A DNA stretch of 64,000 nucleotides from Panorpa germanica (taxonomy: Eukaryota; Arthropoda; Insecta; Mecoptera; Panorpidae). A program made the translations under genes and the position numbers. Location: NCBI GenBank assembly GCA_963678705.1, contig OY783204.1, forward strand, positions 13,340,759-13,404,758. The letters are read 5' to 3'. Each line of letters starts with the position of its first letter. Position 1 is the stretch's first letter. Positions 11,103 through 23,609 of the stretch are shown one piece after another. The notes below the pieces were generated by a model. That model searched no databases. It saw only the letters and a list, made by a program, of their open reading frames with translations, and was not told where the DNA came from.

Positions 11103-12689
11103 CGCGTAATGAAAAATTCGTTTTTAACACTGGTTTTTAACTGTAAAACTTTTGTAAAAACACTTTGTTTAGGGTAAATTAACACAAATTTAAAACAAAC
11201 TTAAATACTTTTCGTTTGAAAAAGTATTCATATAATTTATTTAATTTTTTTCCATAATTAATTTCTCACTTTTAATCACTTTTTTCACCTAAAGTAGCAG
11301 GAGCCGAACACACACATAGTAGATAGGAACCACTTGTGTTGCAAAGCAATATTAACGTCCTTGAAAACCAATACGTAGGTCTTCTTTTTTGTATTAAGTC
11401 CCATCTGTCTTGCCAGAGCTTATGCATATATGCATTCATCTCTTTGGCAATGTATTTGGTATCGTCTCCAGACTTTTATCCTACAGCCGCATTAACTTTA
11501 AATCCTCGAAATTTGTCGCATTAATTTTAAATCAATAAAATTTGATTTTTTGAGTTCTAGCGTAATTTGTACTTGAGTAAGTGCATGAGTGATTTTTAAA
11601 TCTAAAGGAATTGTCCCCAATATCACTTGCACCACTTCTGTAGATACAGTTCTGCAACAACGCGTCATCGTCAATAACATAGTTCTTTGCATGGAAGATC
11701 TGGAAGATTGATCCTGTAATACCATGTTGAAGCACAATACACAACTATAAGCATAAATGGCCCCTTGTATAGTGTCGGCATAGTTGCCGAGTTTAAGCTT
11801 CATTCCGTCCTTGTGACACGCGCAAGGTGTGTTACAAGTTTATCATTCGTTGTTACTGTATTTGTCTCGTAGCTTTGTAGCTTCAAGAAACTACAGATTT
11901 TATATGTAGCAGGTCGAGAACGGCTTTCTAGGGTTTCTGTACTATTAACACCGATAAGGATCACATTATCGTTGGCAAAACATATGCCTACACAACCTTT
12001 CGAGTGAGAAACACAGTTCTCGTCGAATACCATGTTCCAGAGCTCAGGCCCCGTTACAGATCGCTGAGGACAACCTTTAGATAGTTGCCTTTTCATGGAA
12101 CGGTACTCGGTTTGTAAAATAATGTTCGACAATGAAAATAGTTCTCCATAGCGCAGTAGACGTACCTATAGGTTTTTGCCGGTCTACTTCTTTGAAGGTC
12201 ACTTGTTTACCGGACATCAACAAAGGCACACTGAATTGCTATAAATATCTCATATACATACTTGTACTTATGCCTACTTACTTACCATTTGTTTGTTACC
12301 ATTGAATGTTCATGAACGATCAATTACTATTTCCAAGAAAACCGCATATATTGTTCACTTAATCACTTATAACAAGTAATACACTCTCATTATTATTTAA
12401 AACACGCATTTATATAAACTAATTCTTGTGTTTTAATATTATTTATAGTTAATGTTATGCTACTTACTTGATAGTGGGCGGCAACCTTTTGTCTTCCGTA
12501 TATTTGTAGTGTTTATATGAGGTCTTCCATATATATCTCTACAGATTTTTTGAATTTTAAACCACTTGATGTTTTAGCACTAGCACTAACCTAACTATTA
12601 TCACTTTTTTTGTCTATCGCACTTATTAATGTCTTATATTAAACATCAAACTTACAAATTTGAGGTTATGTTTATAAGACCGCGTGTAC
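11103..12689. repeat. Satellite unit 8, mosaic of D- and B-like sequence
   Basis: It carries B-like aaatcaataaaatttg, catatgcctac and ggtactcgg but lacks gagttgatcac. The right end (cacttgtttaccgg, gcactagcac, catcaaacttac) is shared with unit 3. Both precede an A unit. Confidence 0.95.
11348..12241 (-). pseudogene. R1-like RT relic, unit 8 (mosaic)
   Basis: Frames open 11800-12132 and 11498-11803. Private GVNS for GANS after motif C and VTGPELW for VMGPELW. Confidence 0.78.
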
Positions 12690-14275
12690 CGCGTAATAAA
12701 AAATTCGTTTTTAACACTGGTTTCCAACTGTCAAACTTTTGTAAAAACACTTTGTTTAGGGTAAATTAACACAAATTTAAAACAAACTTAAATACTTTTC
12801 GTTTGAAAAAGTATTCATATAATTTATTTAATTTTTTTCTATAATTCATATCTTACTTTTAATCACTTTTTTCACCTAAAGTAGCAGGAGCCGATCACAC
12901 ACATAGTAGATTGGAACCACTTGTGTTGCAAAGCAATATTAACGTCCTTGTTAACCAATACGTAGGTCTTCCTTTTTGTATTAAGTCTCATCTGTCTTGC
13001 CAGAGCTTATGCATATATGCATTCATCTCTTTGGCAATATATTTGGTATCGTCTCCAGACTGTTATCCTACAGCCGCATTAACTTTAAATCCTCGAAATT
13101 TGTCGCATTAATTTTAAATCATCAAAATTTGATTTTTTCAGTTCTAGCGTAACTTGTACTTGAGTAAGTGCATGAGTGATTTTTAAATCTAAAGGATTTG
13201 TCCCCAATATCACTTGCACCACTTCTGTAGATACAGTTCTGCAACAACGCGTCATCGTGAATAATATAGTTCTTTGCATGGAAGATCTAGAAGATTGATC
13301 CTGTAATACCATGCCGAAGCACAATACACAACTATTAGCATAAATGCCCCCTTGTATAGTGTCGGCCTAGTTGCCGAGTTTAAGCTTCATTCCGTCCTTG
13401 TGACACGCGCAAGGTGTGTTACAAGTTTATCATTCGTTGTTACTGTATTTGTTTCGTAGCTTTGTAGCTTCAAGAAACTACAGATTTTATATATAGCAGG
13501 TCGAGAACGGCTTTCTAGGGTTTCTGTACTATTTGCACCGATAAGGATCACATTATCGTTGGCAAAACATATGTCTACACAACCTTTCGAGTGAAAAACA
13601 CAGTTCTCGTCGAATACCATGTTTCAGAGCTCAGGCCCCATTACAGATCGCTGAGGACAACCTTTAGATAGTTGCCTTTTCATGGAACGGTAATCGGTTG
13701 GAAAATAATGTTCGACAATGAAAATAGTTCTCCATAGCGCATTAGACGTACCTATAGGTTTTTGCCGGTCTAATTCTTTGAAGGTCACTTGGCCACCGGA
13801 CATCAACAAAGGCACACTGAATTTCTATAAATATCTCATATACATACTTGTACTTATGCCTACTTACTTACCATTTGTTTGTTACCATTGAATGTTCATG
13901 AACGATCAATCACTATTTCCAAGAAAACCGCATATATTGTTCACTTAATCACTTATAACAATTAATACACTCTCATTATTATTTAAAACACGCATTTATA
14001 AAAACTAATTCTTGAGTTTTAATATTATTTATAGTTATTGTTATTCGACTTACTTGATAGTGGGCGGCAACCTTTTGTCTTCCGTATATTTGTAGTGTTT
14101 ATATGAGGTCTTCCTTATATATCTCTACAGATTTCTTGAATTTTAAACCACTTGATGTTTTAGCACTAACACTAACCTAATTATTATCACTTTTTTTGTC
14201 TATCGCACTTATTAATGTCTTATATCAAACATCATAGTTACAAATTTGAGGTTATGTTTATAAGACCGCGTGTAC
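12690..14275. repeat. Satellite unit 9, subtype A
   Basis: Third A unit, carrying the A marks listed for unit 1. Private changes include ccagactgttatcc and ccatgtttcagagc. Confidence 0.96.
12935..13828 (-). pseudogene. R1-like RT relic, unit 9 (A)
   Basis: Trp of the PELWNM stretch is TGA (ccatgtttcagagc on plus), splitting the B/C frame into 13624-13815 and 13387-13620. A-type stops in thumb and RWD. Confidence 0.78.
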
Positions 14276-15861
14276 CGCGTAATAAAAAATTCGTTTTTAA
14301 CACTGGTTTACAACTGTCAAACTTTTGTAAAAACACTTTGTTTAGGGTAAATTAACACAAATTTAAAACAAACTTAAATACTTTTCGTTTGAAAAAGTAT
14401 TCATATAATTTATTTAATTTTTTTCCATAATTAATTTCTCACTTTTAATCACTTTTTTTACCTAAAGTAGCAGGAGTTGATCACACACATAGTAGATAGG
14501 AACCACTTGTGTTGCAAAGCAATATTAACGTCCTTGTAAACCAATACGTAGGTCTTCCTTTTTGTATTAAGTCCCATCTGTCTTGCCAGAGCTTATGCAT
14601 ATATGCATTCATCTCTTTGGCAATATATTTGGTATCGTCTCCAGACTTTTATCCTACAGCCGCATTAACTTTAAATCCTCGAAATTTGTCGCATTAATTT
14701 TAAATCAATAAAATTTGATTTTTTCAGTTCTAGCGTAATTTGTACTTGAGTAAGTGCATGAGTGATTTTTAAATCTAAAGGAATTGTCCCCAATATCACT
14801 TGCACCACTTCTGTAGATACAGTTCTGCAACAACGCGTCATCGTCAATAACATAGTTCTTTGCATGGAAGATCTGGAAGATTAATCCTGTAATACCATGC
14901 TGAAGCACAATACACAACTATTAGCATAAATGGCCCCTTGTATAGTGTCGGCATAGTTGCCGAGTTTAAGCTTCATTCCGTCCTTGTGACACGCGCAAGG
15001 TGTGTTACAAGTTTATCATTCGTTGTTACTGTATTTGTCTCGTAGCTTTGTAGCTTCAAGGAACTACATATTTTATAAGTAGCAGGTCGAGAACGGCTTT
15101 CTAGGGTTTCTGTACTATTTGCACCGATAAGGATCACATTATCGTTGGCAAAACATATGCCTACACAACCTTTCGAGTGAGAAACACAGTTCTCGTCGAA
15201 TACCATGTTCCAGAGCTCAGGCCCCATTACAGATCGCTGAGGACAACCTTTAGATAGTTGCTTTTTCATGGAACGGTACTCGGTTTGTAAAATAATGTTC
15301 GACAATGAAAATAGTTCTCCATAGCGCAGTAGACGTACCTATAGGTTTATGCCGGTCTAATTCTTTGAAGGTCACTTGGCCACCGGACATCAACAAAGGC
15401 ACACTGAATTGCTATAAATATCTCATATACATACTTGAACTTATGCCTACTTACTTACCATTTGTTTGTTACCATTGAATGTTCATGAACGATCAATTAC
15501 TATTTCCAAGAAAACCGCATATATTGTTCACTTAATCACTTATAACAATTAATACACTCTCATTATTATTTAAAACACGCATTTATATAAACTAATTCTT
15601 GTGTTTTAATATTATTTATAGTTAATGTTATGCTACTTACTTGATAGTGGGCGGCAACCTTTTGTCTTCCGTATATTTGTAGTGTTTATATGAGGTCTTC
15701 CTTATATATCTCTACAGATTTCTTGAATTTTAAACCACTTGATGTTTTAGCACTAACACTAACCTAATTATTATTACTTTTTTTGTCTATTGCACTTATT
15801 AATGTCTTATATCAAACATCAAAGTTACAAATTTGAGGTTATGTTTATAAGACCGCGTGTA
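14276..15861. repeat. Satellite unit 10, subtype B
   Basis: B marks as in unit 2. Private changes include gaagattaatcctg, ggtttatgccgg and ctattgcactt. Confidence 0.96.
14521..15414 (-). pseudogene. R1-like RT relic, unit 10 (B)
   Basis: B/C frame open 14973-15305. Thumb frame interrupted by Gln to TAA (gattaatcctg), leaving 14671-14865. Confidence 0.78.
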
Positions 15862-17282
15862 CGCGTAATGAAAAATTCGTTTTTAACACTGGTTTCCAAC
15901 TGTCAAACTTTTGTAAAAACACTTTGTTTAGGGTAAATTAACACAAATTTAAAACAAACTTAAATACTTTTCGTTTAAAAAAGTATTCATATAATTTATT
16001 AAATTTTTTTCCATAATTAATTTCTCACTTTTAATCACTTTTTTCGCCTAAAGTAGCAGGAGCCGATCACACACATAGTAGATAGGAACCACTTGTGTTG
16101 CAAAGCAATATTATCGTCCTTGTTAACCAATACGTAGGTCTTCCTTTTTCTATTAAGTCCCATCTGTCTTGCCAGAGCTTATGCATGTATGCATTCATCT
16201 CTTTGGCAATATATTTGGTATCGTCTCCAGACTTTTATCCTACAGCCGCATTAACTTTAAATCCTCGAAATTTGTCGCATTAATTTTAAATCATCAAAAT
16301 TTGATTTTTTCAGTTCTAGCGTAATTTGTACTTGAGTAAGTGCATGAGTGATTTTTAAATCTAAAGGAATTGTCCCCAATATCATTTGCACCAGTTCTGT
16401 AGATACAGTTCTGCAACAACGCGTCAACGTCAATAACATAGTTCTTTGCATTGAAGATCTGGAAGATTGATCCTGTAATACCATGCCGAAGCACAATACA
16501 CAGTTGTCGAGAACGGCTTTCTAGGGTTTCTGTACTATTTGCACCGATAAGGATCACATTATTGTTGGCAAAACATATGTCTACACAACCTTTCGAGTGA
16601 GAAACACAGTTCTCGTCGAATACCATGTTCTAGAGCTCAGGCATTATTACAGATCGCTGAGGACAACCTTTAGATAGTTGCCTTTTCATGGAACGGTAAT
16701 CGGTTTGTAAAATAATGTTCGACAATGAAAATAGTTCTCCATAGCGCAGTAGACGTACCTATAGGTTTTTGCCGGTCTAATTCTTTGAAGGTCACTTGGC
16801 CACCGGACATAAACAAAGGCACACTGAATTTCTATAAATATCTCATATACATACTTGTACTTATGCCTACTTACTTACCATTTGTTTGTTACCATTGAAT
16901 GTTCATGAACGATCAATCACTATTTCCAAGAAAACCGCATATATTGTTCACTTAATCACTTATAACAATTAATACACTCTCATTATTATTTAAAACACGC
17001 ATTTATATAAACTAATTCTTGTGCTTTAATATTATTTATAGTTATTGTTATTCGACTTACTTGATAGTGGGCGGCAACCTTTTGTCTTCCGTATATTTGT
17101 AGTGTTTATATGAGGTCTTCCTTATATATCTCTACAGATTTCTTGAATTTTAAACAACTTGATGTTTTAGCACTAACACTAACCTAATTATTATCACTTT
17201 TTTTGTCTATCGCACTTATTAATGTCTTATATCAAACATCAAAGTTACAAATTTGAGGTTATGTTTATAAGACCGCGTGTAC
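15862..17282. repeat. Satellite unit 11, C left half, D-like right half, 166-bp net deletion
   Basis: At 16500-16506 the sequence jumps from cacaatacaca through gtt to gtcgagaacgg. Compared with unit 3, about 169 bases are missing with a 3-base filler. Right of the break it carries ggcattattac and attattgttgg, shared with units 14 and 17. Confidence 0.95.
16107..16834 (-). pseudogene. R1-like RT relic, unit 11, internal deletion
   Basis: The 166-bp net loss removes the segment between motif C and the thumb and fuses the two blocks into one 110-codon chance frame (16294-16626). Trp of PELWNM is TAG (ttctagagc). Confidence 0.78.
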
Positions 17283-18868
17283 CGCGTAATAAAAAATTCG
17301 TTTTTAACACTGGTTTACAACTGTCAAACTTTTGTAAAAACACTTTGTTTAGGGTAAATTAACACAAATTTAAAACAAACTTAAATACTTTTCGTTTGAA
17401 AAAGTATTCATATAATTTATTTAATTTTTTTCCATAATTAATTTCTCACTTTTAATCACTTTTTTTACCTAAAGTAGCAGGAGTTGATCACACACATAGT
17501 AGATAGGAACCACTTGTGTTGCAAAGCAATATTAACGTCCTTGTAAACCAATACGTAGGTCTTCCTTTTTGTATTAAGTCCCATCTGTCTTGCCAGAGCT
17601 TATGCATATATGCATTCATCTCTTTGGCAATATATTTGGTATCGTCTCCAGACTTTTATCCTACAGCCGCATTAACTTTAAATCCTCGAAATTTGTCGCA
17701 TTAATTTTAAATCAATAAAATTTGATTTTTTCAGTTCTAGCGTAATTTGTACTTGAGTAAGTGCATGAGTGATTTTTAAATCTAAAGGAATTGTCCCCAA
17801 TATCACTTGCACCACTTCTGTAGATACAGTTCTGCAACAACGCGTCATCGTCAATAACATAGTTCTTTGCATGGAAGATCTGGAAGATTGATCCTGTAAT
17901 ACCATGCCGAAGCACAATACACAACTATTAGCATAAATGGCCCCTTGTATAGTGTCGGCATAGTTGCCGAGTTTAAGCTTCATTCCGTCCTTGTGACACG
18001 CGCAAGGTGTGTTACAAGTTTATCATTCGTTGTTACTGTATTTGTCTCGTAGCTTTGTAGCTTCAAGGAACTACATATTTTATAAGTAGCAGGTCGAGAA
18101 CGGCTTTCTAGGGTTTCTGTACTATTTGCACCGATAAGGATCACATTATCGTTGGCAAAACATATGCCTACACAACCTTTCAAGTGAGAAACACAGTTCT
18201 CGTCGAATACCATGTTCCAGAGCTCAGGCCCCATTACAGATCGCTGAGGACAACCTTTAGATAGTTGCTTTTTCATGGAACGGTACTCGGTTTGTAAAAT
18301 AATGTTCGACAATGAAAATAGTTCTCCATAGCGCAGTAGACGTACCTATAGGTTTTTGCCGGTCTAATTCTTTGAAGGTCACTTGGCCACCGGACATCAA
18401 CAAAGGCACACTGAATTGCTATAAATATCTCATATACATACTTGAACTTATGCCTACTTACTTACCATTTGTTTGTTACCATTGAATGTTCATGAACGAT
18501 CAATTACTATTTCCAAGAAAACCGCATATATTGTTCACTTAATCACTTATAACAATTAATACACTCTCATTATTATTTAAAACACGCATTTATATAAACT
18601 AATTCTTGTGTTTTAATATTATTTATAGTTAATGTTATGCTACTTACTTGATAGTGGGCGGCAACCTTTTGTCTTCCGTATATTTGTAGTGTTTATATGA
18701 GGTCTTCCTTATATATCTCTACAGATTTCTTGAATTTTAAACCACTTGATGTTTTAGCACTAACACTAACCTAATTATTATCACTTTTTTTGTCTATCGC
18801 ACTTATTAATGTCTTATATCAAACATCAAAGTTACAAATTTGAGGTTATGTTTATAAGACCGCGTGTA
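17283..18868. repeat. Satellite unit 12, subtype B
   Basis: B marks as in unit 2. Private change ctttcaagtgag. Confidence 0.96.
17528..18421 (-). pseudogene. R1-like RT relic, unit 12 (B)
   Basis: Frames open 17980-18312 (Ser to Leu in VSHSKG) and 17678-17983. Confidence 0.78.
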
Positions 18869-20444
18869 CGCGTAATGAAAAATTCGTTTTTAACACTGGT
18901 TTCCAACTGTCAAACTTTTGTAAAAACACTTTGTTTAGGGTAAATTAACACAAATTTAAAACAAACTTAAATACTTTTCGTTTAAAAAAGTATTCATATA
19001 ATTTATTAAAATTTTTTCCATAATAAATTTCTCACTTTTAATCACTTTTTTCGCCTAAAGTAGCAGGAGCCGATCACACACATAGTAGATAGGAACCACT
19101 TGTGTTGCAAAGCAATATTAACGTCCTTGTTAACCAATACGTAGGTCTTCCTTTTTCTATTAAGTCCCATCTGTCTTGCCAGAGCTTATGCATGTATGCA
19201 TTCATCTCTTTGGCAATATATTTGGTATCGTCTCCAGACTTTTATCCTACAGCCGCATTAACTTTAAATCCTCGAAATTTGTCGCATTAATTTTAAATCA
19301 TCAAAATTTGATTTTTTCAGTTCTAGCGTAATTTGTACTTGAGTAAGTGCATGAGTGATTTTTAAATCTAAAGGAATTGTCCCCAATATCATTTGCACCA
19401 GTTCTGTAGATACAGTTCTGCAACAACGCGTCAACGTCAGTAACATAGTTCTTTGCATTGAAGATCTGGAATATTGATCCTGTAATACCATGCCGAAGCA
19501 CAATACACAACTATTAGCATAAATGCCCCCTTGTATAGTGTCGGCATAGTTGCCGAGTTTAAGCTTCATTCCGTCCTTGTGACACGCGCAAGGTGTGTTA
19601 CAAGTTTATCATTCGTTGTTACTGTATTTGTTTCGTAGCTTTGTAGCTTCAAGAAACTACAGATTTTATATATAGCAGGTCGAGAACGGCTTTCTAGGGT
19701 TTCTGTACTATTTGCACCGATAAGGATCACATTATCGTTGGCAAAACATATGTCTACACAATCTTTCGAGTGAGAAACACAGTTCTCGTCAAATACCATG
19801 TTTCAGAGCTCAGGCCCCATTACAGATCGCTGAAGACAACCTTTAGATAGTTGCCTTTTCATGGAACGGTAATCGGTTTGTAAAATAATATTCGACAATA
19901 AAAATAGTTCTCCATAGCGCAGTAAACGTACCTATAGGCTTTTGCCGGTCTAATTCTTTGAAGGTCACTTGGCCACCGGACATCAACAGAGGCACACTGA
20001 ATTTCTATAAATATCTCATATACATACTTGTACTTATGCCTACTTACTTACCATTTGTTTGTTACCATTGAATGTTCATGAACGATCAATCACTATTTCC
20101 GAAAAACCGCATATATTGTTCACTTATAACAATTAATACACTCTCATTATTATTTAAAACACGCATTTATATAAAATAATTCTTGTGCTTTAATATTATT
20201 TATAGTTAATGTTATTCGACTTACTTGATAGTGGGCGGCAACCTTTTGTCTTCCGTATATTTGTAGTGTTTATATGAGGTCTTCCTTATATATCTCTACA
20301 GATTTCTTGAATATTAAACAACTTGATGTTTTAGCACTAACACTAACCTAATTATTATCACTTTTTTTTCTATCGCACTTATTAATGTCTTATATCAAAC
20401 ATCAAAGTTACAAATTTGAGGTTATGTTTATAAGACCGCGTGTA
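18869..20444. repeat. Satellite unit 13, subtype C, short form (1576 bp)
   Basis: C marks on the left. On the right it has the short variant (tttccgaaaaaccgc and gttcacttataac), which removes 9 bases relative to the long units. Confidence 0.96.
19114..20007 (-). pseudogene. R1-like RT relic, unit 13 (C)
   Basis: Trp of PELWNM is TGA, as in unit 9, leaving 19566-19799. Thumb frame open 19264-19569. Confidence 0.78.
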
Positions 20445-22023
20445 CGCGTAATGAAAAATTCGTTTTTAACACTGGTTTCAAACTGTCAAACTTTTGTAAA
20501 AACACTTTGTTTAGGGTAAATTAACACAAATTTAAAACAAACTTAAATACTTTTCGTTTGAAAAAGTATTCATATAATTTATTTAATTTTTTTCCATAAT
20601 TAATTTCTCACTTTTAATCACTTTTTTCACCTGAAGTAGCAGGAGCCGAACACACACATAGTAGATAGGAACCACTTGTGTTGCAAAGCAATATTAACGT
20701 CCTTGTAAACCAATACGTAGGTCTTCCTTTTTGTATTAAGTCCCATCTGTCTTGCCAGAGCTTATGCATATATGCATTCATCTCTTTGGCAATATATTTG
20801 GTATCGTCTCCAGACTTTTATCCTACAGCCGCATTAACTTTAAATCCTCGAAATTTGTCGCATTAATTTTAAATCATCAAAATTTGATTTTTTCAGTTCT
20901 AGCGTAATTTGTACTTGAGTAAGTGCATGAGTGATATTTAAATCTAAAGGAATTGTCCCCAATATCATTTGCACCAGTTCTGTTGATACAGTTCTGCAAC
21001 AACGCGTCATCGTCAATAACATAGTTCTTTGCATGGAAGATCTGGAAGATTGATCCTGTAATACCATGCCGAAGCACAATACACAACTATTAGCATAAAT
21101 GCCCCCTTGTATAGTGTCGGCATAGTTGCCGAGTTTAAGCTTCATTCCGTCCTTGTGACACGCGCAAGGTGTGTTACAAGTTTATCATTCGTTGTTACTG
21201 TATTGGTTTTGTAGCTTTAAGAAACTACAGATTTTATATATAGCAGGTCGAGAACGGCTTTCTAGGGTTTCTGTACTATTTGCACCGATAAGGATTACAT
21301 TATTGTTGGCAAAACATATGTCTACACAACCTTTCGAGTGAGAAACACAGTTCTCGTCGAATACCATGTTCCAGAGCTCAGGCATTATTACAGATCGCTG
21401 AGGACAACCTTTAGATAGTTGCCTTTTCATGGAACGGTAATCGGTTTGTAAAATAATGTTCGACAATGAAAATAGTTCTCCATAGCGCAGTAGACGTACC
21501 TATAGGTTTTTGCCGGTCTAATTCTTTGAAGGTCACTTGGCCACCGGACATAAACAAAGGCACACTGAATTTCTATAAATATCTCATATACATACTTGTA
21601 CTAAAGCCTAATTACTTACCATTTGTTTATTACCATTGAATGTTCATGAACGATCAATCACTATTTCCAAGAAAACCGCATATATTGTTCACTTAATCAC
21701 TTATAACAATTAATACACTCTTATTATTATTTAAAACACGCATTTATATAAACTAATTCTTGAGTTTTAATATTATTTAAAGTTATTGTTATTCGACTTA
21801 CTTGATAGTGGGCGGCAACCTTTTGTCTTCCGTATATTTGTAGTGTTTATATGAGGTCTTCCTTATATATCTCTACAGATTTCTTGAATTTTAAACCACT
21901 TGATGTTTTAGCACTAACACTAACCTAATTTTTATCACTTTTTTTGTCTATCGCACTTATTAATGTCTTATATCAATCATCAAAGTTACAAATTTGAGGT
22001 TATGTTTATAAGACCGCGTGTAC
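20445..22023. repeat. Satellite unit 14, subtype D, 8-bp slippage deletion
   Basis: D marks ggtttcaaactgtc and ggcattattac. At about 21205-21220 one of two tandem GTAGCTT copies is lost (tttgtagctttaagaaac). Confidence 0.95.
20690..21576 (-). pseudogene. R1-like RT relic, unit 14 (D)
   Basis: Both Asp of motif C changed context to FANNNV. The 8-base slippage deletion shifts the end of the B/C frame (21185-21466). Thumb frame open 20840-21145. Confidence 0.78.
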
Positions 22024-23609
22024 CGCGTAATAAAAAATTCGTTTTTAACACTGGTTTAAAACTGTCAAACTTTTGTAAAAACACTTTGTTTAGGGTAAAT
22101 TAACACAAATTTAAAACAAACTTAAATACTTTTCGTTTGAAAAAGTATTCATATAATTTATTTAATTTTTTTCCATAATTAATTTCTCACTTTTAATCAC
22201 TTTTTTTACCTAAAGTAGCAGGAGTTGATCACACACATAGTAGATAGGAACCACTTGTGTTGCAAAGCAATATTAACGTCCTTGTAAACCAATACGTAGG
22301 TCTTCCTTTTTGTATTAAGTCCCATCTGTCTTGCCAGAGCTTATGCATATATGCATTCATCTCTTTGGCAATATATTTGGTATCGTCTCCAGACTTTTAT
22401 CCTACAGCCGCATTAACTTTAAATCCTTGAAATTTGTCGCATTAATTTTAAATCAATAAAATTTGATTTTTTCAGTTCTAGCGTAATTTGTACTTGAGTA
22501 AGTGCATGAGTGATTTTTAAATCTAAAGAAATTGTCCCCAATATCACTTGCACCACTTCTGTAGATACAACTCTGCAACAACGCGTCATCGTCAATAACA
22601 TAGTTCTTTGCATGGAAGATCTGGAAGATTGATCCTGTAATACCATGCCGAAGCACAATACACAACTATTAGCATAAATGGCCCCTTGTATAGTGTCGGC
22701 ATAGTTGCCGAGTTTAAGCTTCATTCCGTCCTTGTGACACGCGCAAGGTGTGTTACAAGTTTATCATTCGTTGTTACTGTATTTGTCTCGTAGCTTTGTA
22801 GCTTCAAGGAACTACATATTTTATATGTAGCAGGTCGAGAACGGCTTTCTAGGGTTTCTGTACTATTTGCACCGATAAGGATCACATTATCGTTGGCAAA
22901 ACATATGCCTACACAACCTTTCGAGTGAGAAACACAGTTCTCGTCGAATACCATGTTCCAGAGCTCAGGCCCCATTACAGATCGCTGGAGACAACCTTTA
23001 GATAGTTGCCTTTTCATGGAACGGTACTCGGTTTGTAAAATAATGTTCGACAATGAAAATAGTTCTCCATAGCGCAGTAGACGTACCTATAGGTTTTTGC
23101 CGGTCTAATTCTTTGAAGGTCACTTGGCCACCGGACATCAACAAAGGCACACTGAATTGCTATAAATATCTCATATACATACTTAAACTTATGCCTACTT
23201 ACTTACCATTTGTTTGTTACCATTGAATGTTCATGAACGATCAATTACTATTTCCAAGAAAACCGCATATATTGTTCACTTAATCACTTATAACAATTAA
23301 TACACTCTCATTATTATTTAAAACACGCATTTATATAAACTAATTCTTGTGTTTTAATATTATTTATAGTTAATGTTATGCTACTTACTTGATAGTGGGC
23401 GGCAACCTTTTGTCTTCCGTATATTTGTAGTGTTTATATGAGGTCTTCCTTATATATCTCTACAGATTTCTTGAATTTTTAACCACTTGATGTTTTAGCA
23501 CTAACACTAACCTAATTATTATCACTTTTTTTGTCTATCGCACTTATTAATGTCTTATATCAAACATCAAAGTTACAAATTTGAGGTTATGTTTATAAGA
23601 CCGCGTGTA
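22024..23609. repeat. Satellite unit 15, subtype B
   Basis: B marks as in unit 2. Private changes gatacaactctgc and tccttgaaatttg. Confidence 0.96.
22269..23162 (-). pseudogene. R1-like RT relic, unit 15 (B)
   Basis: Frames open 22721-23053 and 22419-22724. RTVST reads RVVST here. Confidence 0.78.

Larger units (their letters stand above)
1..16502. repeat. Higher-order repeat: A-B-C trimers with intervening D/mosaic units
   Basis: Subtype order is A-B-C (units 1-3), A-B-C (4-6), D, mosaic, A-B-C (9-11, the last truncated). The first two trimers are offset by exactly 4759 bases at all three unit starts. Units 12-13 and 15-16 further right are B-C pairs without A. Confidence 0.85.
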
